From: CAVSCD01 sp963726335
GTDB taxonomy: Bacteria > Acidobacteriota > Aminicenantia > Aminicenantales > UBA8522
Assembly (NCBI GenBank): GCA_963726335.1
Contig: CAVSCD010000014.1
Coordinates: 128,304-192,303, forward strand
Reading direction: 5' to 3'
Length of the DNA: 64,000 bases
The position numbers were made by a program, and so were the translations under genes. The notes beneath the pieces were generated by a model, which saw only the letters and a list, made by a program, of their open reading frames with translations, searched no databases and was not told the DNA's origin. Below, one piece after another: positions 48,713 to 59,669 of this stretch (positions are counted from its first letter, which is position 1; each line of letters begins with the position of its first letter).

Positions 48713-49673
48713 TCGGATGACGTCTGCGTTCATTTCGAGAATGGCCAGAGGCTGTGCGGTGACCTTGTCATCTTGGCTCGGAACAAGTTTCTCGGCAACA
48801 CGGCTGGCCTGAATCTCGATGCCATCCTAGGCCCTAACGGCCTCGACGATCGCGGGTTCATCGTGGTCAACAAGAACATGCAAAGCCGTGTGCCGCATAT
48901 CTACGCTGTTGGCAACGTTATCGCTCATACGGGCGTGTCCTAGTACGCCTTGCTTCGTTCATACGCCTTTCTTGTGATCGCCCTGTTTGGCACTAAGTCG
49001 TGATGTGATCTGGTCGTACTATTCACAGCCTGAGCAGCCAGCAAGGTTTCCGCCATTAACCGAGTTTGTCATGGACTGTCTGCGTTGCTAAGACGACGCT
49101 TCGGCAGGAATCGAAGCAGCATGTCATATCGTCGGCGATCCGGTGGCGGTCCGTGCGTCTGACAACGACTTGATTCCGAACACGGTCAACTCGATCCCAT
49201 TGGTCAGCCGTGTTGGCCCAACCGATCGGGCCCTGCACGCTATGAGCCGCCCGTTCGTAACGGGCATTGCCGACTTTAACGAGTTGGCCAAAGGGCAAAT
49301 GCTTCAAAGGAAAGGTATGTTTTTAAACAGAGAGGGAAGCTCGCATCGTTCGACGATGACGTCTTGCGCAGGCTTCATGAAGCTCAGTGTCTGCCCAAAT
49401 ACAAGGCAGCTGCTGTCCGTTCATACGTTGGGGACGGCTGCCAATGAGCTCATCCATATCGGTAATCATCCAAGTTCATATCGAGTGTTGTTATCTGCTG
49501 GGAGCTGACTAGGCGCGATTCTGGCTGGTTTTTGCGTGTGTAGGCCAGGCGCTGATGGCCCAGCAAGGGTCGGCAGAGATGCTAATTGATTGTGTCTGGA
49601 ATTACCGAGTTTCGCGGAGGCGTACCGAGTTGCCGCGTTTAGTGCCCTGGCGAAATGCTTGCCAGCGACGTAG
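48713..49673 (+). CDS. Eukaryotic SthA-like NAD(P) transhydrogenase with spliceosomal introns (partial)
   Basis: A soluble pyridine-nucleotide transhydrogenase-type flavoprotein. Exon pieces read SDDVCVHFENGQRLCGDLVI, RVPHIYAVGNVIAHTG, AGIEAACHIVGDPVAVRASD and FVTGIADFNELAKGQMLQRK. They continue GFMKLSVCPNTRQLLSVHTL, GTAANELIHIGQALMAQQGS and AEMLIDCVWNY, ending ALAKCLPAT. Two GT-AG introns restore the frame exactly: 49315-49371 (57 bases, starts GTATGT) and 49462-49543 (82 bases). A third of about 150 bases probably lies at 48,945-49,095. One missing base near 49,605 breaks the last exon. The 5' part of the gene is absent. Confidence 0.75.
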
Positions 49674-51646
49674 AGCATTCAATCGCTTTGACCTAATGTA
49701 AACCGGATCTTGCTTTTGCCATCGTTCAAGGTACTATTTGTAGTGTTTAAGTGAGTATCGCATGTTCACTTCGCTCATGAAATGTGCTATTATGGGAGTA
49801 GAAACATAGAAACAACTCGACCAATCCTTTGGAATGTACGTAACCGTTCGATCAGAGTTTCTGATTCGGCGCATTTTGGTTTGGAAGCCACAGGCATTGG
49901 GTCGAGTCTGAAATCTCGGCGAATTTCATCACATCGTTCGGTGCTTGGGACGTCTCCCTTGCGATAATCTGCGCGATTCTCCGTCGTTGACGAAACCGCA
50001 AAGCACAACTAGCCATTTCGAGTCCGCTTCAGTGGGATAAGGACTTGTGCACCATTTCGACTCGGTTTTCTTGTTGCAGCGATAGTCGTATCGTCTTGAA
50101 CAATAGGCATACAGAGAATTTGCCGAGGCGGTTGAACGTCATGCTAGATCATAGTATATGTTCGGCTCGTCTACCGTGAACCCTCAGCCATGCTGTCAGA
50201 TAGCTAGCTAGCGTTGCTTATTATGATCCAGATACTGATCAGACATTGCTAATTTGCGATTAACACTTCTGCGCGGACAGCGCCCCTTTTATTCTAACTG
50301 CTCTGGGCGCCAGCCGCTCCCGCGCAGGAGCAACGAACGAGGCGGCGATGTAGCGATCACTGAGGGAACGACAGCACCGGCCGGTCTCTCGCGAAGACCG
50401 TTCGCCCGATTACGGACAAACTGCACCCCGAGAACTGCGAGAAAGGTGCGCCAGCGAGAAGCATCGCCTTATGCGAAAATAACCAGACCCTCCCCTTCCC
50501 CAACTTCATTGGTCTTGCAAATGCCAAACCAACGTGTGGTCTGCTGGCGAACACAGATGCCCAGACGCGAACGCAGCTCCTGCGATCTGGGCTGTGACAG
50601 CGACGAGTTGCCGGGTCGTCTATCCGAGAGCATCGCTGTAGCATCCAGGCGCCCGAACAGCGGACGCCCCACCCTCTGCGGTTATACGAACCGAGCCCTG
50701 AGCCTTGTCGCCACGCCGACGCAACATTACAATGGTCTAGTTCCATTCAGGAGTGCGATTCGACCACACTGTTTGACCTTGGCTCATTACCGTTAGCACA
50801 GTGTCCGCACCGCGGACACTGGCTAGTCCCTAAGCCCGCCATCCGTTATGTGTCCAGGCCGTCCCGATTGGGGCAGCCGGAACATAGCACGTCCCGCTTC
50901 CGTCCGGGGTGTCGGCAGTGTGGTCGCCGCAGTCCCAGCAGGTGTACGACCCCAAGCCAGGCTCGCGCGGGCTCAGTGGGGGACCCGACATCACTGGGCG
51001 TGCATCCTCTCGTCCGGCAGTGGGCGGGAGGAGGGGGTGATGGGGGCGACGTACGCGCTCGCAGCAGCGATTCCGTTATCGCCACGGCCACCATGCCACA
51101 CTGTGTATGAGGGGTGGGTTGCTAGTGGCAGCTTATGTACGAGGCAGGGGGACCCCACGACAGCTTCGGCGCTCGTCGAGCCCGGCGCGGTCTTCCCGTC
51201 GTCGTCATCCGATCGTGGGGCCGGGCCCGACTGGGCCGCCGTGGGGGTCGCCGTCGTTCCAATCCAGGCCGCATTGGGATGGAGCGGCAGGCGACCGAGG
51301 GTTTCATCGACTCGGGTCGCACAGTTAGAGTCAGCCCCGATGGAGATTTTAGGGGGCCCCCTGGCTTTGGCTGGGTGTTTTTCTCCCACCGAGGAGCCGA
51401 ACTGCGAGAAGAATGAATCAATGTCCGCGACATGCAATTGGCTGATTAGGGCCCCTGAATCGCCCAAAACGACAGTCACAACCAGCTCGAAATCCTCCAG
51501 TCGACTGCCGCTCGCCCAGGCGGATCGCGACCATATATTTCGCCCCCGGTCGCTGTTGCACGCCCAGGCTTCGTGGCGAGAGCGCCGGCGCCGGACGCTC
51601 CCCCACCGCCCTAGATGCAGCAGCAGCGGCTGAAATCGCGCCGTCC
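49674..51646. other. Eukaryotic-style intergenic DNA, no gene recognised
   Basis: About 2 kb of mixed composition. 50.25-51.6 kb is GC-rich and open in several frames on both strands, as expected of GC-rich DNA, but no frame shows a recognisable domain or consistent codon use. It includes the likely upstream region of the zinc-finger gene. Confidence 0.5.
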
Positions 51647-52629
51647 GTGCAGATCCCCGATCTCGGCGGCTTTGGCGAGCTGTCCCCTCGCGCTTCCATG
51701 TCATATCGTCCCGCCGATCTGGCCGTCATGTCGCCGGCCGAGTTCGTGTCGTCCAACGAGACCGTATCGTCGGGCTCGTACCCGTCACCGTTTAGCATCG
51801 GATATGCCGGCCATCAGCAGCCGTCGCCCATGATGTTCCCCAGCATGCCGTCGTCGCCATCCACCAACGGCCATGGGCAAATGGCGGCTGCTAGTATGCC
51901 CCAGTATATTCATTATTATACGCCAGAGCCGGCCCCGGCGTCGCCCATGGCGCTGACCTCCAGCCCGATCATGTTCGCATCCGCCCAGCAAATGTCCAGG
52001 TCGGCCTTTCACCAATCGGTCCCAGCGATCCGCATGGATTCGACGTCTTCCAGCCAGTTCTTCCAGCCATGCCAGGCGGTTGGGTCGCCCTCGCCGACCC
52101 AGCGTGTACATATCTTCTCGAGTGTCCCAATGCCAGCAGCACAGTCGCTCAGGCGTAGCGTCCTGCTGCGCCAGCAACATCAGCAGGAATGCGGCTTCAT
52201 GGCGGCCTCGCCCAACTTCTCGATATCGTCGCCAGGATCGATCAGCTCCATGTCCAGCAAGGACCCCACATCTCGTCGTCGTCGGCAACAACGGTCACAG
52301 TCCCGTCCAAGACACCGTTGCCGCCTGCCGGCGATACCACCAGAATCGACAGGCGGCACCATTCGCATTATACCAACTTAACGTTCGACGGCCTGCATGG
52401 CAAATCGTCGCCGTTCGATCGCATTCGAGTCTGGACCGACCCAGAGGGCGCGCTCCTGTACGACTGTGTTTGCGGCAAGCGCATCCCGAATCCGTCGCTG
52501 CACAAGGTCAAACGACACGCCTATAGGCATGCTGTGAGCTCTTATATTTGCGGGACCTGTGGTAAAGTGTTCAAGGCTCATTGGTCTCTTAACGCGCACA
52601 AGCGAATACATAAAGCTACTGATGAATGA
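51647..52629 (+). CDS. C2H2 zinc-finger transcription factor, one frameshift
   Basis: A long Ser/Pro/Gln/Met-rich activation-type region (SPFSIGYAGHQQPSPMMFPS, HGQMAAASMPQYIHYYTPEP) fills the first 200 residues. After a shift near 52,260 the frame goes on SSSSATTVTVPSKTPLPPAG, WTDPEGALLYDCVCG and ends with one classic C2H2 finger, CGTCGKVFKAHWSLNAHKRI plus H (C-x2-C-x12-H-x3-H). An incomplete finger-like segment (CVCG...H...H) precedes it. It is a nuclear DNA-binding regulator of a eukaryote, fungal-like in style. The start is uncertain. Confidence 0.72.
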
Positions 52630-53520
52630 ATCGCATCGTGCCATCCTTTTGACGAGCTTGCCTGCGATCCTTGTAGTAAAGGATCGGCAGGTACCGATGC
52701 TGGCCCAGTTCCTTGTCGATTTTTTTTGTAAGAAATCATCCGGGTGATCCGCTCCAATTCGCGGAATTGGCCAGTTCATCTAGGACGTCTGAATAAATAC
52801 AGAGCGATAATGATAATCTCTGTGACTGAGGCGCGATTTCAATGGTCGAGTGCTTCGTCAACCCAATCGTGAAACTCGACTTGCCCTTACACAATGGCAC
52901 GCTTTTAATCCGCATTAGACGCGGCTTGTCTTCATCACGCCAGAAGACTAATCACAAGCAAATTATTTTCAACTTCTGGGTCCACTTACTGATCGGCTAC
53001 GATCAGAGATAGACTCATTTCAGTTGCAGCGCGCGCGATCCCAACTGTCAGAGGTGTGGAAGTCCTTCGAATTGTCCTCGCTTATTATTTATTCTCATAA
53101 TGAAGAGAGGCTGGCAATTACTAAATTAGTCTGGTCGTTCGGCTCTTTAAGCAAAAAGTAACAGGCTGGTACAACCTCCAATGCAGCACCTCTCGCGTCA
53201 GCTCGGGACTATTACCTGCCCGCAACTATCGAATCTCACATTGCAACTGCAACATTATGAAGGCAAGGAAGAGCAAGTGACTAAGGCTGATAATACTGAA
53301 ATCATCAGCATCTATATAACCAGCACATGACGTTTGGCAAAATATACAGCTATAGCTACCCGGTCAGCAAGTTATACACAAAACTCAATGCCAGCCCATA
53401 AATGTCGCATGTGAATTTGCTCTGTCATCCAGCTACCACCTTCCAGGACTGAAGCCGGAACGTATGCTAGAGTCCATTACCTAATCAACCAGGAAACTGG
53501 CGTCAAGCCGTGTATAATAA
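52630..53520. other. AT-richer intergenic DNA without recognisable genes
   Basis: Stops are frequent in all six frames. I see no repeat or RNA gene that I can defend. Confidence 0.5.
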
Positions 53521-54240
53521 ACAGCTGTTGAGCGTAAAAAGCGACAAGCCCGTTGCCACGCTAAATCCGAGGATTCTGCCCAACATAATTTCGTATCGGA
53601 ATCCGCGTCCACCTTGCTCTATTATGACGAACAACATTGCCGTCACCGCTCCCGAACCTCGTCGCCGACGCGCTCAACTCGCACGGCGCCCGTCCCCAGC
53701 AACGTCCTCAAACGGGCGCGATACTCCGACGGGAACAATCATATCCAAATGAAACCATTCCCTCGAGCGGAGCGAAGCGAACAGCTGCCCACCATCGTAA
53801 CGCAGACCGTCGTCGCTACGGCGACAGAGTCTGGACCTCAACCAACCGACAGCGTCATCTGTCAGTGACAGTAGGGGACGTAGGCAAGCTCAACCAACAC
53901 GACTATGACGGACAACAGTTGCTGTGGATGGGGGCGGTGGGGGATGTTCGCATGCTTGGTTTTCGCAGCGAAGCCGGGCAAAACAGTGGCAGTGGGGAGG
54001 ATGAGGGGGGACTTCCTAAGCTTCGCCACGCCGCCGCCGACCACAAGTCGTCCCGCGGAACGCGTTGGGATGCCTTAAGTACAGTAACGCGACCTGCCCT
54101 GGCCAGCCAAGTCGCCCTCAGAGACACGCGCGCGTATCCCGCTTTGTGGGCTGCGCCGCACCGCCCTGGTCTGGGTGGGTGCGCGCGTCGCGACGAGACC
54201 ACTACAATGCGGCGTTCATTTGGGCGCGGCGCCGGTTCCT

Positions 54241-55663
54241 AATCGACGCCGGGCGGCGGCGGCTGCACGAGGACGGGCGGACACCACGTCTGATGCCGAC
54301 GGTAGAAGTCGACGGCGGCTCCGATATAGGTCAGCCAGCAGCCGGCCATTGACGCATCGCCGGCGTCCATCTCGAAGAAGTCTTCGCGACCGCCGACCCC
54401 TTGGAAGCGCATCTGGAAGCGCCCTTCGGCGATCGGATCAAGGCCGGTTATGCTGTCCAACGAAATGATCGCGATCTGATCAAATTCGCTCAGCCACAGA
54501 TCGCCATGACCAGCGCAAGTTCCATCCGTTTCCCTACTGGAACGGAACGATAGCCGGCCAACGACCGGCGAATATGCAGTTCGGGACGACCGCAGCGTCC
54601 GGGCGGGATGAGAGCGATTCGAGCAGGTCGCCATCGCGGCAGGCAATACGGGCTGTCGCTCCCGATCAGAACCCAGATCTCGTCCTCGACCGGCATCGTT
54701 CAGTTTGGCGATCATGGAACCATCTCGTCTCCTGCAGCGATGTTCGAGGCAGCGACGAGCAGCTTCCGTTGACGACGAAGGAGAATGAAGTTGCGTCTCG
54801 CGTGCCCTGCCCTTCCCAGCGTCTTCGTCCACCGACCGATTTCAAACAGCGACTTCAACACTACGAACCAATCGTTCCCGATTGCAACCGTTTTTTTGGG
54901 GGGCCAAAAACCATTGTCATGTTGCTTGACCTGCCGACTCGGCAACTCGTAGCGCCATCCAAGGCGAACCGTCGGCGTCGTCAGATGGTTACCGGCAGCA
55001 CGTCTAGGGTCCGGGCGTACATTGAGCGGCGGATCTCGTAGCAGCTGAGGATGCCATCAGCATGCAGCAAAGTCAGGCGCCAAAAGTGCATATGATCAGC
55101 CGGTGCAGGACGAATTGGACAGTATTGGACATCGATCCCTGTCCAATCGACGAATCTGAGCCGATAAGGATACGCACGACGAAGGCGGTCGGGGAAAGTC
55201 GGGCATGACCACGAGCGCCTACCGATGATTGAGGTCGACGTCTGCGCATTGACTGGAACCTGGCCGATTTTTTCGAGGCGCGACGCTGAGCCTAACCTGG
55301 TGATCCGAACGAGCGTGGCCTGCTTCGCGCTGGAGCAGCTGAAGACGACCAGCGACAGATGCGGAATGGTCCGGTGCATGGTCACTCGGCAACCGTGTTC
55401 GGACGACAACGTCCGATGGTAGTCGCAGCAGTCGGCGCTCGTTGGCAATCGATCTGCAAACAATGTCAGCGTCCCCCGCCTGGTTGTAGACGCTGTCCGG
55501 AGCGCATTCGCCGATCACGAACCCAGTATGACGAGGCGGCTGGTTGCTAAAACCATATGGTGCTGGCTGAAATAGACGACCAGGTTGCGTTCGAACGATT
55601 CGTCGTCGGGCGGCGATATCCCGCCGGCGTTGTCACCGTACGCCAGGTCGTGGTCCATGGTTC
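54241..55663 (-). CDS. Probable eukaryotic gene of unknown function, frame-disrupted
   Basis: Minus-strand coding-like pieces follow each other: MDHDLAYGDNAGGISPPDDE and SFERNLVVYFSQHHMVLATS (from about 55,660), VIGECAPDSVYNQAGDADIV, then AYPYRLRFVDWTGIDVQYCP and HFWRLTLLHADGILSCYEIR. The last is DLWLSEFDQIAIISLDSITG, FQMRFQGVGGREDFFEMDAG and CWLTYIGAAVDFYRRHQTW, ending VQPPPPGVD at 54241. Aromatic spacing and codon use look real, but indels or introns break the frame and I recognise no domain. It could be two genes. A shorter plus-strand open stretch at 53,614-53,868 is Ser/Thr/Arg-rich and uncertain. Confidence 0.4.
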
Positions 55664-55897
55664 TTCCACGAGCGCTTAATAAAAGGCGCTGAATCAGCTC
55701 GTTCTCGTCAAAAACGTACGGCGGGTCGCCCTAGATGCGACTGTCATCAGACGATCGCAACGCCGACTAAAAAAAGGCCAGACGTCCCCGACCGCGTCAT
55801 ATTGGTCGGATGATATGTCTCCGGTGTTGTGCTGAATAGGAGTCTGCGATGATGGCGAGCTTGAGCCGCTGGAATCCGAGTGGGGTCAGGTGGCAAG

Positions 55898-55957
55898 GAA
55901 TTATAATACTATATAGGCAAGGATTAGGCAAGGACAAGGATTAGAACGTATTAGACC
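55898..55957. other. Composition boundary between regions F and G
   Basis: GC content drops sharply here from about 50% to about 30%. The boundary carries short direct copies of AGGCAAGGATT/AGGACAAGGATT. No adapter is visible. It could be an assembly join or one end of an integrated viral element. Confidence 0.45.
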
Positions 55958-56169
55958 CTCAATAGCGCCCTGCGGGCGCCGAGTAGATACCAACTTATCT
56001 TTAATCAAGGATTGGGAGATGGGCGGCAGGCAACACAGTACCTACCTATTCTTATATTCAACCGTATATATATGTCTTAATACAGTTGATACCTACTCTT
56101 AACATTCAATACATTCAGCCTCATATAGGGCTCAATAGCGCCCTATGGGCGCCCAGTAGACACCAACCT
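55958..56169. repeat. Two copies of a 39-base repeat with a GC-rich hairpin
   Basis: CTCAATAGCGCCCTGCGGGCGCC (shown in part) at 55958-55996 recurs with few changes at 56131-56169, each followed by AGTAGAYACCAAC. The core GCGCCC-N3-GGGCGC can fold into a hairpin. It is the only GC-rich motif in an AT-rich stretch. Confidence 0.6.
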
Positions 56170-56441
56170 CTTTTTATTTTAGTCTATATATGGCTTCAAT
56201 ACATCCTATAATAGAACGTTGCTTTTGTGCTTTTATTTGCACTAATTTCCGTAAAATAGAAAAAAAATTAAATGAATTGTTTTTTTCGAATTCTCTAAAA
56301 ATAAAAGCACAAAAGCACAAAAGCACAAATGCACCATAGTATTAGTAATACACACAACATAGCAGAGTATGTACCAACTTACCTTCTAATTAAGTCTATA
56401 GTAGCTTTAATACAACCTATAGTAGCCATTTGTAATGACTA

Positions 56442-56575
56442 AATTTTGGGTCTCTTGGGTCTCTTGGGACAGCGACTTTCCTTCGTTCTGAAAATCAAAA
56501 ATTTCAAAAGTAAAAAAGTCAGAATTTCGATTTCTGAAAAGTCTTCAAAGTCGGGGACCCACGGGACCCAAAATC
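56442..56575. repeat. Imperfect long inverted repeat
   Basis: The left arm begins AATTTTGGGTCTCTTGGGTC and includes CGACTTTCC near its inner end. The right arm ends GACCCACGGGACCCAAAAT and carries the complementary CAAAGTCG. The arms are about 55-60 bases with mismatches around a short loop. It resembles a hairpin or a MITE-like element. A second small palindrome, TTCTGCG-TTTTGA-CGCAGAA, lies at about 56,683-56,702. Confidence 0.5.
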
Positions 56576-56711
56576 AAGCTTTTTCAGAACCTCGATTTTT
56601 CAGAAAAACTTTTTTTGAGGAGAAACTGGTATTTAGAATTCGTTGACGCAGAAATTGATTTCAAAATGACATCAATATTAGCGTTTTCTGCGTTTTGACG
56701 CAGAACGACGA

Positions 56712-56962
56712 TGATGAATGAATGAGTCAACTACATTAGTATCAACTAATTCTAATAATAGTTGAATCAACTGATATACAACTGTTATTTTTTTCCAGAC
56801 AAAATTTCATATGAGAAAATATTAGAATAATTTAAAAAATATATTATTTTTCTAAAAATAAATTGATTTTGAAAAAAAATGAATGAGTAAATATAAATTA
56901 GTATCAACCTATTATTAGAATTAGTTGAATGTAATGTATATACAACTGTTATTTATATATTT
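56712..56962. repeat. Diverged tandem duplication of about 85 bases
   Basis: 56712-56797 and 56878-56962 share the order AATGAATGAGT, TTAGTATCAAC, TAATA/ATTAG, GTTGAAT and ATACAACTGTTATTT, followed in each by a TTTTCAGA-like end. The gap between genes from 56.2 to 57.16 kb otherwise holds no coding sequence that I can support. Confidence 0.5.
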
Positions 56963-57161
56963 TCAGATAAATTAAAACTGAAAATATATGATATGATATA
57001 TGAGGTATCCTATTATATATTCGTTATCTATTAACTGATTCTCCTATTTATATAGGTAAATGTGCTAATGTGAAACAGAGATTATGGTACCATAAATCAC
57101 AGTGTTATAATCAAAAAACACACGCCTGAAAAAAAATTGAACACTATAATATAATAACCAC

Positions 57162-57776
57162 ATGGTGGAATGGAGACAAATAGCAGAATTTCCTGGTTAT
57201 GATGTCAATACAGAAGGGATTGTCATTAAAAGAGACGCTCGCAAAGAGATACCTACATATAATAGCAATGGTTATTCTATTATACAATTGAAGTGTTGTG
57301 GAAAACCATTCATGAGAAAACTACACAGAATAATTGCTATGGCATTCATTGAGAATCCTGATAATAAACCATTCGTCGACCATATAGATACAAATCGTCA
57401 AAACAACTCTATATCTAATTTACGATGGGCAACAAACAGAGAAAATCAACAAAACAGGAGGGTTCAGAGTACATTTGGTCATAATATTGTAAAAACATCA
57501 CATGGAAAATTTCGTATTGATATTTATGTATCAAAAGGAAATGTAATTGTGAAAACTTTTACATTACAAACAGAGGCTGTTGTTTTCAGAGACAGATGTC
57601 TTAATCAGATTCGTTGTAATGTACACATAGAAGATATTGTAGATAAATCAATGGTTGATATAACCACGACGAAATCAGGAAAATATTATGTTGATATACG
57701 CAGAAACAACGTTCGCACAACAAAAACAATAGGTGATTTAGAGGAAGCCAAGGCGTTTAGAGATTCTCTAATCTAA
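57162..57776 (+). CDS. NUMOD4/HNH homing endonuclease with AP2-like repeats
   Basis: An intact 204-residue protein. Residues about 3-45 form a NUMOD4 unit (WRQIAEFPGYDVNTEGIVIK). An HNH nuclease core follows (HRIIAMAFI then VDHIDTNRQNNSISNLRW and ATNRENQQN). Two C-terminal units, GKFRIDIYVSKGNVIVKTF and GKYYVDIRRNNVRTTKTIG, look like AP2-type DNA-binding repeats. Such free-standing endonucleases are common in large DNA viruses and their satellites. It ends tail-to-tail with the integrase gene, overlapping by nine bases. Confidence 0.9.
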   Translation: MVEWRQIAEFPGYDVNTEGIVIKRDARKEIPTYNSNGYSIIQLKCCGKPFMRKLHRIIAMAFIENPDNKPFVDHIDTNRQNNSISNLRWATNRENQQNRRVQSTFGHNIVKTSHGKFRIDIYVSKGNVIVKTFTLQTEAVVFRDRCLNQIRCNVHIEDIVDKSMVDITTTKSGKYYVDIRRNNVRTTKTIGDLEEAKAFRDSLI

Positions 57777-58778
57777 GTTCTCTTTTGATAATCTACGCGC
57801 GATAGTATTAGTACGTTTATTATTTGCTCGTTGTTCTGATATATTTTTGGGAGAGCTCCTGAGAGTTATATTAACTCGTTCATCTGATGTATCAATTCTC
57901 TTTAGCTCCCAACCGAATACTTTACGTTCAATACCGTCTAATCGATATCCAAGACCGTCGATAGCTGTTATATTATAAATTTGATTACTGTATATTCCAG
58001 TGCTCTTTTTTTCAAAGTCTTTTGATTGAATTAGTAATCTGACCCTATCACCTATTTCATATTTAGTGGGAGCTTCTCTTGACTCCTGTTCGTTTTTAGC
58101 AATACGATTCCATACATCTATAGGAGCGTGTTTAATTGTTCGATTATACGTATTGTTAATATTGTTATTAATTTTTTGTATGATATCAACCCACTTCAAA
58201 GTATGATATGATGTAAAGTATTTCTGTAATACATCTCTGATATATCTGTTTCTTATTTCTACTATTCCAGTGCTGTTATGGATTTCTACGGATTTACGAT
58301 ACATTTTAACATTGGCGTAGTGTTTGTTGAAAGCGTTGGTTTTGAACTCAGAACCGGCGTCCATTACAAACGATCAAATTTTCACTTTATGGTTTAGGAT
58401 TTCTTTTTCAATAGACTTCATAGCTTCTAGAACAACTGAACCAGCTTTCGTTTTTAATGAATGAACAAATGAATATCTAGAGTAGATATCAACTACTACA
58501 AGAATGTATCTGAAGCCGTTGTTGTGTCTGGCGTAATTAGATAAATCTAATATATCTAATTGGAATTCTCCCAGAGTAGGAGCTTTTATTTGATGGTATT
58601 CAGAAAGTGGAATCTTTTTAGCTGTATGAATTTGTTTAGTTGCTTGGTTCTTTATGAATTCTGTTATCTGTTTGAGTATTACTTTTGGATGATCATTTTT
58701 CAATTTCCATAATAAATTACGGGCTGATAATAGACCACTTGATGGATCGTAATACGCTCGTTTAATAATTTTAAACAC
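57768..58778 (-). CDS. Retroviral-type (rve) integrase of a Polinton/virophage-like element, one in-frame TGA
   Basis: Reading from 58778: MFKIIKRAYYDPSSGLLSAR is an N-terminal zinc-binding/H2C2-like helical region. The catalytic core has FQLDILDLSNYARHN (first Asp), VVVDIYSRYSFVHS, VMDAGSEF (second Asp) and GIVEIRNRY (Glu, 33 residues on; D-D-35-E type). A C-terminal SH3/chromo-like part follows (YEIGDRVRLLIQSKDF). TGA at 58376-58374 interrupts the frame just before SFVMDAGSEF; the frame is unchanged across it, so a base error or readthrough fits. It would integrate linear viral DNA into a host genome. Confidence 0.88.
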
Positions 58779-58780
58779 AA

Positions 58781-59232
58781 TTACAGAGTAACAACTTCTT
58801 CACCTACTTTAATAACTTTTTTCTTTGGTTTCAATCGTTTATTAACTTCCTTATTAAGATGATATGCATCCAATTCTTTATGAACTAATTGTCTTTCTCA
58901 TTTCATCAACGAAAGCTTTTACAGGTTCCATTAATACTTTAAATTGATCGTTCAATATATTGTAATTCATCCTCGAATTTATTCTGAAGATGCTTCTGAT
59001 GTCATCAGGAAAAGACCATAATTTCAAACTGAGGTAATTATCAGTTTCTTCGTTTGATTTTTCATAATCTACATCAGAATCTAATAATTCATGAAATGTC
59101 AATGCGTTAATGGTTTCCATATACGCTTCTCTTTCTTTTTCTTTCTGCTTCTTAATAATTTCCTTTTCTTCTAGTAATAATTCGTTAACGACCTGTTTGT
59201 ATAAACTTTTATGTTCAGCTTTGGATAACGCT
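58781..59232 (-). CDS. Charged protein of unknown function next to the integrase, one frameshift
   Basis: The sequence includes SKAEHKSLYKQVVNELLLEE, a Lys/Glu helix, then METINALTFHELLDSDVDYE and FKVLMEPVKAFVDEMRK. After a shift near 58,890 it continues RQLVHKELDAYHLNKEVNKR and ends KVIKVGEEVVTL at 58781. Mostly helical and charged; no family is recognised. It lies directly upstream of the integrase on the same strand. The true start is unclear. Confidence 0.5.
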
Positions 59233-59267
59233 CATATTAAAATAAGAAAGTATAAAGTAATAAGGTA

Positions 59268-59484
59268 ATGGACGATTATACAATATATTACGTTTAAAGA
59301 AGCATCTTCAAAGAATAGATAAGAAAGATAAATCACATATACAAACGATTTCAAGAATTTCGTCAACCAATATAAGACTGATTTCAGTTTTTATTTTCCA
59401 GAATACTTCAAATATAGAACATTTGTTGATGCTACCTTGATAGAGTATTTAGATACTGGTGAACGGAATCGACAAAAATACTAA
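59268..59484 (+). pseudogene. Small broken open frame
   Basis: Coding-like residues YTNDFKNFVNQYKTDFSFYF and PEYFKYRTFVDATLIEYLD end at TAA 59484. The ATG-containing first part (59268) is in another frame. Unknown function, plus strand, upstream of the zinc-ribbon gene. Confidence 0.35.
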
Positions 59485-59511
59485 ATTAAAATTTGAATAT
59501 ATTATTATAAA

Positions 59512-59661
59512 ATGGGTTGGAATATGAAATGTGGAGAGTGTAGTAAATGGTATATAGAGACTCAGCATAGAGAAAAAGATTTGTGCCGAGAGTGTAAAAT
59601 CGAAATGCCGATTAAACGAAAGGTTATCGACCAGAGAATTTGGGAAAATAAAAAAAACTGA
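59512..59661 (+). CDS. Small zinc-ribbon protein
   Basis: A 49-residue basic protein, MGWNMKCGECSKWYIETQHR, then EKDLCRECKIEMPIKRK. Two CxxC pairs (CGEC and CREC) are separated by 17 residues, a typical zinc ribbon. Small zinc-ribbon proteins acting in transcription are common in large DNA viruses. It converges on the packaging ATPase gene, with only eight bases between the stops. Confidence 0.6.
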   Translation: MGWNMKCGECSKWYIETQHREKDLCRECKIEMPIKRKVIDQRIWENKKN

Positions 59662-59669
59662 AATTCTAT

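Noticed and set aside
48945..48975. Another adapter copy (GCTTCGTTCATACG)
   Set aside because: Only about ten bases resemble the adapter, with a gap, and the sequence lies in a probable intron of the SthA gene.
50254..51640. Several overlapping open frames on both strands as genes
   Set aside because: They are mutually overlapping, domain-free and explained by GC-rich composition; codon choice is inconsistent.
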